Positions 11,601 to 21,188 of a stretch of 64,000 bases of DNA are shown piece by piece. The number at the start of each line of letters is the position of its first letter. Position 1 is the stretch's first letter. Source of the stretch: Isoetes taiwanensis. Its lineage: Eukaryota; Streptophyta; Lycopodiopsida; Isoetales; Isoetaceae. The position numbers were made by a program, and so were the translations under genes. The stretch is taken from assembly GCA_021234155.1 (NCBI GenBank), contig JAJEKV010000056.1, positions 6,910,618-6,974,617 on the forward strand, in the 5' to 3' direction. The notes beneath the pieces were generated by a model. The model was not told the origin of the DNA, made no database searches, and worked only from the letters and a program-made list of their open reading frames with translations.

Positions 11601-14100
11601 GTTAGCAAAATAGCTGAAAAAAAGCAATAAATGAAACTTAAATAAATACCTTGACAGTGGCTTGTATTGAACAGAAGCATGTCGGAAGACTGAAACCAAT
11701 TTCCTCCTCCCAAATCCTATGTGTCCATGAATGAGAACAGTGGTTGTACGAAATCATTTTAATGAATTAGAGTAGCACGTTTCCACCAAGCAAAGCAACC
11801 AGGGCATCTTGGCAAGATACTTCCACGTTGAAACCTTCAATTCCTACAGAAACACAAACACAAGACAAATACCATCACCATTTATCACCCTATTAAGAAA
11901 TTTGAGAAAAGTAGAATCTATACCTCCAGATAAGGGCATCTTGCAAATATGGGTGACAGATTCGTTACAAAAGTATACAATAAGTCCAACACTTTCAATG
12001 CATGCAGTCTTTCCAGTGCCAACAGCCCCACTGGCCCCACAGATGGGCAAGAAGCCAACATAAGTGATTGTATCATGGGACACGCATTTGTGGTGGTTGC
12101 CAATAGTCACCTCCTAGTTGACTGCACAAGGATCAACTATATTAGATAATGTTCAGCAGCTGTATATGCTGGCATCCTCATCCAAAAACTTACCAGCAAT
12201 AAGACGCATTAAGGCTTAACAATCTAGGACAATATAGAGCTGCCTGAGATAATCTCACTTGCAAGATTTAATAGCTAAAAATTTAAGAAATAGAAGTAAA
12301 ACAGAGATGCATTTACTACCAACATTTCAATCCACTAGAGCAAACATCAAGGCTTAGAAAGGCCATCTTTAAAGGAAAACCAAATCATCCTTGCATTGCG
12401 TTTACCTCACAGCTGTCAAGGATCATAGTATCAATCCTTGCTACATTTATTTCCGACCATTAGCCAGATCGCTCCGTGACTCTGCCAAAATGTGAACATT
12501 CTGAGACCCAAAATTTTTGCAAAGATATTAAAGCTCAAATGTGAAATGATTCATCCCTAAGCACCAAACCGTGGATCTACAACCAAAAGGAAACTCTACC
12601 TCTTGAATCTGCTTGGACCAGATTTACTCTTAAATAAAGAAGGTTTTCTGGAATGAAGTGTAGTTGGAACCCCCAATAGATTTTAACCTGTTTATCTTTG
12701 CTCTGTCAAAGTTGAAGCATCTTACAACCACAGGTTCGGACGGTGCTAGCTCAGAAACATTCATCACATCTGATTTCAGTTTGAATCCTAAGTCCCTTAA
12801 ACTGTTATAGATGGACTCTATGTAATAAGGGGATTGAAAGAGAGAGGTTTCTCACGGGAAATTTCTGACCGAGCTTTGTGAAATTTCACCGTCTACCATT
12901 TGATGTGCATATGCAAACCCTAAACTGATACCTCCACATGCAAATCTGGTAATCTGCTCCATAGATTATAGACTTTAGGGTTTATAGACGGATAAAACAT
13001 ATCAAGAAAGCGAAAGAATCCATACCTGGATGAATAAAAGGGGGCTTTCCGGCGTCCATGGACGGGTAGCATTATAGTCACCTGTTTGGATAGCTGAGCG
13101 GTAAAGAAAGAAGGGCGAAAATCTCCCAAATCGTCAAGAGTAGCATCTGTGGTAGCTTCAGAAAAGAAAACTCCTCCGTCGTTGCAAATGAGGTCCATTT
13201 TGTTTAAATTGAAGGGATGAGGCCAAGCTCGCCTGAAACAGAGATGAAATAACTGGGGTCCAAAGTTCGGTAGAAAATCTTCACTCATGATTCTGTGAAT
13301 CAGTTTACACAGATCCTTCCACTAAACATAGTTACAAATACAAAACACACAGAATTCACAAAGCCATGTAAATCCTAATTCACAACCTGTGCAAATAAGA
13401 ATGCCGATGGCAGATCAATAAGTGCAGATAACAGGATCGCTATGCTTGACTCTATGGATTTTAGGCCTCTTGTAACATGCTTCCTGGGCATTGATTTGCC
13501 ATTGCAATGGCAATGTATTACTTAAACCTCTAGGTATGGCAAGAAGCTGGAGTTGCCAGACTGAGTTACTGGCTATTGTGTTAAGAACAGAATCCACAAT
13601 TATTTTGCATTAACTTTATAAGTTAAAAATCCACTTTGATTCTGGACCTGCGTATGAGGCCTTGCATGGGAGAGAATGCATGGGCATAAGCTGTTATCAA
13701 TCCGTCTGCTAAAAATGACATACACACCCTGAATGCCGTGGGGAAGAGCTGAGGTATGACCTTAAAATTTTGCTGTGAAACAACTTGGTATGAACCTTGA
13801 TCGGCAACAACTAGGCCGTGAATCCCCAAAAATACCCTAAAATAGTAGTAAAACAGTAGTAGACAACTGTGATCTGGAGCTCTTTACCTGCTCCAGAGAC
13901 GCCAGAGAAGTAGAAGCTGGAGCCCTCAAAGAACCGTCACAGAAGCTGAAGAAGCCCTTGAAAAAGCACCGAATCGAAAGCCGGAGCCATGGACTCAATG
14001 CTGGATCAACTGGGTTTTTGCCAAGGCGGCTTAATTGATCTCGAAGAAACCTCATTGCCTTGCTCTCGAAGCCATTCCAATTTCAGAAGCCGTCACTCCT
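8640..14100. other. AT-rich region without a confident gene
   Basis: No long ORF or recognised domain is found. A ~48-bp sequence is repeated in direct orientation at 11427-11474 and 12603-12652. Minus-strand ORFs at 12920-13288 (122 codons, no known domain), 13837-14055 (ending at a GT donor-like site) and 11844-12110 (with a P-loop-like string) could be exons or fragments of an unrecognised minus-strand gene. I cannot support a gene model. Confidence 0.4.
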
Positions 14101-14777
14101 TTTTTTTTTCATTTTTTTCAAGGACACGTGTCTCTCCCAGGTTTTTTTTGCATCAAACAAAATAGGAAGGGAACATGCTTTATATATGGTTTGATATTGT
14201 CCAAGTGTGCAAATGTTATAATGACATGGTTAGGATTCTACAAGAGCCATTAGTAACAAAATAGTTTGAAGAGATGTTGCTACTTACAATATGATGGACA
14301 TCCATGTCTTCAAATATATCTAACGGAGTAGAGCCATGTGGTGTGGATGTCAAAAGGTCAAATATCACATACCTTAGAATTAGAATATGAACCATATATT
14401 AGATCCGATCTAATGCACTTACGTGTATATGCACTTACGTGCTATGTCAAAAAAGAATCAAACAGTGCACCTTATATGTGAGATTTATGCTAATCTTCCA
14501 ATTGCTCCCAGCACATTAAAGTTTGCGTAAAGCATCCATATGGTAATCAACCAATTCTTCTATCTCAATCTGCTAACTTTTATCAATCTAAATTGGTGCT
14601 CTTCACAAATAGCCTGGCCAGTGCCCAAAGTAATGTCCCATAATAATAATAATAAAAAAAAAAAAAACTAAAAGTGGCACAATCATTATAAAAGTAAGAA
14701 TAAGAAACCTTAGCACTCCTTAACACAAAAAATGCTCCATTATCAACCTTTAATAGTACTAAAACATGCGAGCACAA

Positions 14778-15230
14778 GAAGCACTTGCAAATTAACTCGA
14801 TTAGCAGACACAATTCATATTAGAATCACCTAAAGTTAGGAGAAACTCTGGTGTAATCCAAAACTTTTTCAATCGCTTCTTGACTCAGGAAATCCTCTCT
14901 CTTCTTCCTTCCCCCAAGAGCACAACAAGCACTTGCAAATTAATTCGATTAGCATACACAATTCATATTAGAATCAATACCTTGAAACTTATAAAAAACA
15001 CTAGTAACTAGTAAATGTGAAAAATACTTAATAAATAGTAAACTTTTTCTACAAATAGTATACATAGCTCACATCAAGGTAATGTGATGGATGCTTAGAA
15101 TGTTTTCCTCTACCAGATTTGATGTCCTTAAAGTTAGGAGGAACTCTGGTGTAGTTTGTTCAATAATCCAAGACTTTTTCAATCACTTCTTGACTCAGGG
15201 AATTCTTTCTCTTCTTCCTTCCTCCAAGAA
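14778..15230. repeat. Interleaved direct duplications
   Basis: Two blocks recur: 14778-14832 matches 14929-14986, and 14832-14925 matches 15130-15230 (both with a TTCAATC(G/A)CTTCTTGACTCAGG core). Copies differ at several positions. The unit looks like an old local duplication with later insertion of extra sequence. Confidence 0.7.
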
Positions 15231-15390
15231 CCCATAATATGTTTTTATATGGGAAGTTTTGGTCAATGTGCTTCCATTTTTGCAACTTTACCAACTATGG
15301 TATTAACTTAGGACATACTAATGATATTAATGTTGGGCAATTCCATCAAGAGCTCCACTAAGCATGCGGGCCCAAGGTACAAGACCTTAT

Positions 15391-15403
15391 GGCTCTGATA
15401 CCA
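15391..15403 (-). other. Primer-binding site of an LTR retrotransposon remnant
   Basis: Read on the minus strand this is TGGTATCAGAGCC, the classic plant retroelement primer site complementary to initiator tRNA-Met. One base away, TGAAACACACCC (plus) would be the inner end of an LTR whose minus-strand end reads ...TTTCA. An LTR remnant therefore probably runs right from 15405; its far end was not located. Confidence 0.6.
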
Positions 15404-15404
15404 G

Positions 15405-15910
15405 TGAAACACACCCTGACCCCTACATGTAGAACCATGTGTATGAGAAGAATGCGTGCACTAAAAGAGCACACATAAGCTAGAGAGAAGTGAGTTAAAC
15501 CGTCTTACCTTCAGAGTATGCCAATACATGCCTTAGCTTACAGCTAGATACTATCTACAACAGGAGTTTGGGTACCGAGTCCTGGATCCTTCTCTAAGAC
15601 AAGAAGATTAATACTGACCGGTTGGCCCACTCCCAAGCGATCAACCATGAGCTAGAGGACCACAACACCCCTCGAAGAGCCCATAGGTCTCATCAAGGCG
15701 TACTTCTTGGTAAGGTAGTTGATTTGTGGTCCAGTTGTTTGCATACAGTTCCAAGGGACAAAGAGAGAACCTCTCACTAACCCTTCGCCTTCTGGCAACT
15801 TACATCCCTCCCCTTCATGGCATCCTTGACTAGCATGTCGATCATGTTATTTTTCAGTCAAATTGGACCACGCCCCATGATGCTACTCACCTCTTCGCAA
15901 TCCCAGTAAC
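15405..15910 (-). mobile_element. Probable LTR remnant (minus orientation)
   Basis: It abuts a tRNA-Met primer site at 15391-15403. No coding capacity is seen. The right boundary is a guess, placed before the tandem duplication at 15919. Confidence 0.35.
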
Positions 15911-15918
15911 TATAGTGG

Positions 15919-16050
15919 TGGAGTGTAGGACTAACTTTTGTGGGTACCTCCTAAAAGTATATTATTCTTGACTTGGAATAAGCTTGGAGTGTAGGACTAA
16001 CTTTTGTGGGTACCTCCTAAAAGTATATTATTCTTGACTTGGAATAAGCT
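15919..16050 (+). repeat. Perfect 66-bp tandem duplication
   Basis: Units 15919-15984 and 15985-16050 both start TGGAGTGTAGGACTAAC and end GGAATAAGCT, with no difference that I can see. This suggests a very recent duplication. Confidence 0.9.
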
Positions 16051-16269
16051 GCTACATACTAAATAATGCAAACAAGTCAAGGCTAGAGAATTCATGCACA
16101 TATAGATCACATAATAATATATACATGTACGTGGAAAATTCATACACGCCAAATATTACTAAGATAAAATAGTACATTTGGTAATGTGAAAATCAAAATG
16201 ATGCTCCCATTGTATATAGGATACTTGTGAACCGATGGTTTTTTCTACTCCCGATTTGGGTTAGAGTTC

Positions 16270-16865
16270 GCTGGAAACCTTATAAGGTTTCTTGTTGAAA
16301 CTTAATATGGTTTCAATGGAAACTTGATGTAGTTTCCATGAAACTACATCAAGTTTCCATTGAAACTGTATTAAGTTTCCATGGATACTATGTTAGGTTT
16401 CCTCCAGTGAAAACCTTGTAAGGTTTCCTTTATGGAAACTATACGTAGTTTACTTTTGGGAAAACTATATAAGGTTTCCGCTTTTTAGAATAAAAAAAAA
16501 AAGATCTAGGCACGTGTGTTAGATCTTGTGGCACATTTTCAAGATTGTATGACAAAATGTAATCTACCCACATGTGTAAGATCTTATGGAAGATTGTGTT
16601 CTCAAATGCATTAATGGTGTCTTTTTAGCTTGAGGAGTACGCCAACATTTTGAATTTGAAACTGCATTAGGTTTCCAAAGAAACTTAAACTACATTAGGT
16701 TTCCAAGGAAACTACACTAGGTATCCAAGGAAACTATATTAAGTTTCCCTTGAAACTATATTAGGTTTCCAAAGAAACTTAAACTACATTAGGTTTCCAA
16801 GGAAACTACATTAGGTTTCTCCTAAAGTTTTAAATTTGGATAGGAAACTTTATAAGGTTTCCATT
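16270..16865. repeat. Palindromic GGAAAC...GTTTCC repeat array
   Basis: Many imperfect copies of a ~20-26-bp unit of the form GGAAACTACATTAGGTTTCC occur in two clusters (16270-16490 and 16655-16865). Each unit is a short inverted repeat. Between and after the clusters, a GATCTTGTGGCACAT block recurs at 16523-16537 and 16904-16918, so the whole cassette is itself duplicated. A third small cluster lies at 18075-18165. Confidence 0.8.
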
Positions 16866-17476
16866 TTGTAAAATAAAATGGAGGAGTGTAGGCACGTGTG
16901 TAAGATCTTGTGGCACATATGCAAGATTGTATGACAATCAGGAGTGGCTCGTTTAGATCTAACACAGGCCATCCTTTTTCTATGCATTTTCCAAGTTCTT
17001 CATCATGCAAGAAGCTCTGAATAAACGATTCGATGGGCTCTTCAGACAGGGCTTCTACGTTGGTCAGTTTTGGAACCCATTCTGCAGAAGCCTCTCCTTT
17101 GCATCGAACCCATTCTTCAAACCATCGATGTTCCCTGTTTCAAAAACCATGGGTCTTCCCTGTTTCAATAATTCCCGCCCCAGAAACACAACAAGGTTTG
17201 TGCCCCTTGGATTTTTTGCACGACTCCCATGGCTATGGACGCACAAGGATCCCCCATTAGATTTTGGGTAGCAACTGGGCAAGAGATTATTCGAATGCAC
17301 AGCTTATTCTAATGCGAGAGATTAAAATTATAGATCCGTAAAATGGGGTTTCCCTACCTTATAACAAATCTGGGGGAAATTTGCATACTAAGCCCCCAAA
17401 TCATGAAAGGCATGCCGTGTTTTTTTGCTTATTTTGCCCAGAAAAACATGTTCTTGATGCTTGTTTTTGCACATAG

Positions 17477-17622
17477 GATATCTTAATGATCCCAAAGCCA
17501 TTGCTGCAACAATAGATAGAGATGGTTGGCTGCATACTGGGGATGTTGGATTTATTGATACCGATGAAGAACTATTTATTGTAGATCGGCAAAAAGAAAT
17601 CATCAAATACAAGGGATTTCAG
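17477..17622 (+). pseudogene. Isolated 4-coumarate:CoA ligase-like exon
   Basis: The stretch encodes the conserved adenylate-forming motif of 4CL/acyl-CoA synthetases, GYLNDPKA, then [12 protein letters not shown] and [11 protein letters not shown]. It is bounded by an AG acceptor (17475-17476) and by a GT right after KGFQ, which matches intron positions I recall for plant 4CL genes. No other 4CL exon is visible nearby, so it is an exon-sized fragment, not a working ligase. Downstream, a GTTGCAGCTTC motif is repeated at 17623 and 17653. Confidence 0.8.
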
Positions 17623-18074
17623 GTTGCAGCTTCGATTCAATGAACCGTGAACAGGTTGCAGCTTCCATTCAATTTTAATCTCCGCATTCTGAATAACTGT
17701 ACCGAAACTGTGAAAAGAAGGGATCAAGCAATGCTAAATCGATACTATGCGGCCCTGTTGAGCAAGAAAAGGAGGACTCGAATCCGCCCATCAAAAATAG
17801 AACGGCAAAATACAAAACAAATGCACCACACCAAACAAATTCAGCATCGACATACTTACCAAGATCAAGATCAATGCAACAGCGCCCTCAAATTCCTGCT
17901 CCAAATCCTGCTTCAAATTCTTGCCGGGGCAAATTTGTTCTTTCAAATTCGTGCATTAAATGGAAGCGCATGCCTTAGATTCTGCTGCAGATATGGAAGC
18001 CTTGATACACAATCAGGAATCATTGCAAAAGTTCAACGAAAACGACAGGATTGAAAGACTACTTTTTAAGTTTG

Positions 18075-18165
18075 AGGGGAAACTGAATATAGCTTCAGAG
18101 AAACTGAATATAGTTTCCATTGAAGCTTTATATAGTTTCCAAAATGAAACTATATTCAGTTTCTC
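18075..18165. repeat. Small GAAACT...AGTTTC cluster
   Basis: Several GAAACT(G/A)AATATAG(C/T)TTC-type units lie here, related to the array at 16270-16865. Confidence 0.6.
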
Positions 18166-18362
18166 TTTTTTGGTGGATAACCCAAATAGGGCGTAGATAA
18201 AACCCGCGCTTGTGAACGGTTATTTGTAAGATACATGACAATAAAACACTTATATTTCGATAGCATGATTTTGTAGGTGTAGGGATGCGGGGATGACATA
18301 ACCATATTGCCCAATTCCGAAGTCATCATTTGGTCACTTGGAGGTAAGTGGATGCTTTCAAT

Positions 18363-18544
18363 CGATCGTGGTATTTAACAACCACTGTCATGTTTGAACC
18401 AAAAAAAATACACGAGGTTTTTGTGGACTTAACGAATTTTTTAGTGAGTGTCATGTTAAAACCACATTGAGAGAAAAAATACACGGAGTTTTTTTTATTT
18501 CATGCTGGTTTAAACATGACGGTGGTTGTTAAATAAGACGCTCG
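18363..18544. mobile_element. Mutator-type MITE (182 bp) with 9-bp target duplication
   Basis: The ends are inverted repeats of about 38 bp with few mismatches (shared core TATTTAACAACCAC). Direct repeats GCTTTCAAT at 18354-18362 and 18545-18553 flank the element. A 9-bp target duplication and long TIRs are the hallmark of Mutator-like elements. It has no coding capacity. Confidence 0.85.
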
Positions 18545-18715
18545 GCTTTCAATGGGATTCACGAGTCTTAAGGTCGCACTCACCCTAGGATGTTGGTAAC
18601 TTAGAAGCTAGGCCTAATTACTCAAGTCTAGCGTAGTTTCAAGCCAATCTTAGTCTCTAATATTTTTGGTCGTGTTAAGATAGCTAGGCTTGTAATAATG
18701 TTGTTGTGAAGCAAG

Positions 18716-19266
18716 ATAGCCCAAAATACATCTGAAATAGTCACTATAGAAATTTCATATTATTACATAAATGTATACAAAATTGCATTTGAACTAGCTT
18801 TGGTCTTTTGCTCCGACGCGTAGGATGCCACCATTGATACACATTCGTGCCATACTACACTATCACAATGAAGAGAAGAGGGAGAATTCCTTAAGTCCAT
18901 AATTAATCTACACATACCACACTAACATGAAGTAATTCAGTCTTTTGCAATTGTCATATCCTGCTTCAGAGGTCATAGTTTAAAAGCAAAATAAGATTAT
19001 TGTTTTCCTCGACTAAAGAATGACGTCCACGATGCCTTGGAGAACAACCATTCCATTTGATGTATGCTGGAAAGTGGGAGGACAAGGTATCTAAGTAAGC
19101 ATGAAGGGAAGGTTGGTGTTGGACATGGTGAGAAGCTGCAAACTCTTGAAGGAGAAACTTGAACTCATCCTCTATGGCTTGCAACCTTTGACAGGATTGC
19201 AAGATCGCTTCTTTCATGGTGCATCCAGAGGTTTCTCTCATTATCGAGAGGGCATTCCATAAGACA
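18716..19266 (-). repeat. Duplicated 3' part of the MTPSL locus
   Basis: Near-identical to 8036-8582. It covers the 3' end of the gene and about 250 bp of 3' flank. The match begins at ATAGCCCAAAAT, exactly where the gypsy LTR joins the other copy. Confidence 0.9.
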
Positions 19267-20153
19267 CCTTCATCCTGTTGAAAAGAAAGAATATCATTAG
19301 TAAATATAAAAAAGTCGGCAACAAGGTTATGCATTCGTTGGAAGGTGGGATCGGACCACAACGTCTGATCGATTTCTACACCGACAGTGGGTGCGACGAG
19401 GGGGAAAGTAGCAGTGCAACCGATGGTCTTTCTACGGATACGCATGTAGTGAGTGAGTTGCAGAGGGGGAGTATGGGGGACAACTTGGAGATGAGACTGT
19501 TGGTGGAGGCCATGCAAGTAAGAGGCAATATTGTGGGAGAAGAGGGACCATTGGGAGGGGGTGACAAAAGGGCGAGAAAGGGAGGACCAATCAAAGAATG
19601 CATGGACTAAAGGGTGATGGAGATGATGGGGGGTGTATTGGCCATCGAGGATGGAAATTATATGGGGGGTAATATTTTGGCTAGAAATGGTGTCCTTTTG
19701 GCTAGTATTAGATTCTACAAAGGAATCCATTAGGTCATCAAATGGCACCAGAAAGAGGCCGAACATAACAGCGGCGAGCGCAGCAGGAAAAGGGGCAGAA
19801 TGAAGAAACGACAACACCAGCAGAGGCACATCTGATTCTTCAAGTTTTGGATCGCACACATATTGGCGCAGCCAGGCATGCGCTTCTTCTCTGATCTGCC
19901 CAATCTCCGGATGGCAGCGCCATGGTATGCTAGATCTTATTTGCAAATCCTCTGTTTTTTCAAGCTTCTTGGCCTCTTCTGTCACTCTGCACCGCATATT
20001 CAAATGATTTTTAGTCTGCATCGAAATGCAAGGCTTTTTTGAATGCACATTCGCACGAATTTGCCCGTGCATGCCTGTTTTGGGCCACGAAATGCAAGGA
20101 TTTGTTGAGCCTCTGTAGCTCATACAAATCTTTGTTGTAGCCATGGCTTCCAC
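18966..20153 (-). CDS. Microbial terpene synthase-like protein (MTPSL)
   Basis: This single 395-codon frame encodes a class I terpene synthase, which ionises a prenyl diphosphate and cyclises it to mono- or sesquiterpenes with Mg2+. The Asp-rich motif DDLMD is at residues 139-143. A YMRIRRKTIG segment at 236-245 holds the expected diphosphate-sensing Arg. The NSE motif reads NDILSFQQD at 286-294, with Asp in place of the usual final Glu and a Glu just after. The length suits the MTPSL family, which is related to bacterial and fungal enzymes and occurs in seed-free plants. No intron is needed. The Ser/Lys-rich first ~50 residues could be a transit peptide or a spurious extension, because a TATA box lies only ~31 bp upstream. 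Product unknown. Confidence 0.85.
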   Translation of the reverse strand: MEAMATTKICMSYRGSTNPCISWPKTGMHGQIRANVHSKKPCISMQTKNHLNMRCRVTEEAKKLEKTEDLQIRSSIPWRCHPEIGQIREEAHAWLRQYVCDPKLEESDVPLLVLSFLHSAPFPAALAAVMFGLFLVPFDDLMDSFVESNTSQKDTISSQNITPHIISILDGQYTPHHLHHPLVHAFFDWSSLSRPFVTPSQWSLFSHNIASYLHGLHQQSHLQVVPHTPPLQLTHYMRIRRKTIGCTATFPLVAPTVGVEIDQTLWSDPTFQRMHNLVADFFIFTNDILSFQQDEGVLWNALSIMRETSGCTMKEAILQSCQRLQAIEDEFKFLLQEFAASHHVQHQPSLHAYLDTLSSHFPAYIKWNGCSPRHRGRHSLVEENNNLILLLNYDL

Positions 20154-20183
20154 AGAATGATTTGCTCGCTCTTTGTTCTGTTG

Positions 20184-20191
20184 TATTTATA
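20184..20191 (-). promoter_or_regulatory. TATA box of the MTPSL gene
   Basis: On the minus strand this reads TATAAATA, 31-38 bp before the first ATG of the MTPSL frame. Transcription would then start almost at that ATG, so translation may begin at Met4 (20144) or at a later Met. Confidence 0.5.
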
Positions 20192-20249
20192 AGTTGAGGT
20201 CTTTTTCGGTGCCGCAGTCTATAAGTATTTCCAAGGCCAATAAACACCT

Positions 20250-21110
20250 GTCCCTCTTTATCGTGTGTACTAACGCGTAATGTTTAGTTATTCTTGACCA
20301 ACATAATCTTCTCCCGAAGTTTCCGTCTTTAGACCATCTGGGCTTCAATTCTGGAAGAGAAATCTATATTTGGTCTATGGTGATATCTCCACGACATCTT
20401 GCCGCAACAATGATTTTTTTGTGCACATGCAATTTTTTAATGTTGGCTTCGGCAAATATATCTACACATATAATTGAAAGCATCTTTGACGTGAGCGAGT
20501 TGGTTTGGAAAAATAGCTTTAACTTATTTTTGGCTGTGTTAGCGTAATAGCCTGCAACACCTGGGCAGAAAAAGCATTTCTGATGCAAAAAGCATTCAAA
20601 GCATGATGCATGCGGACCCTTCCATGCCGTAGCCGTAGTTTTTCTGTCAAATCTTGTGGGCTGCTTCATTTTTAGCATGAGCATGGATCAAACACCAAAA
20701 ATCCCCCTTTTCAATGCATCTTCTTCGCCCGATTCTATCTTTAAATCCTGATTAAGAAACGGAGGAGGGATTGAGATTAAGAAATGCATCAATGCAGCGC
20801 CGAATCCAGGAGCAGGGCTACAATTTTTGGGTATGAAATTGGGCGTAAAACCGGCCCCACAGGTTGCAGCGTTTTGGTCCAGAGGCCCGGTTTTGCTGTC
20901 CTCAATGTTTTTAACCGAATTTTATCTGCCCCTCCATTCTTCTTATTAAATCTTGTAGCCAGAAGTGCAATTGTAGGAGGACATCACACTGGTTTTGGTG
21001 CAAAAATTCGGATTCCCATAGCCAATTTGTTTCGCCAAAGCACAATTTTCATTATTTTTGGACTTTCCTTTAAACAGTTCCCAAATTACCTTACCTCAAA
21101 AGGAGGATCT
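20250..21110. other. No gene recognised
   Basis: This stretch lies upstream of the MTPSL gene. Only short unremarkable frames on both strands are present. Confidence 0.4.
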
Positions 21111-21188
21111 GAAGTGTACATTCTCATCCAAATCATCCAAAATGTAAACAAACGCTAAAATGTAAAGAACGCCTCAAAAGGAGAATCT

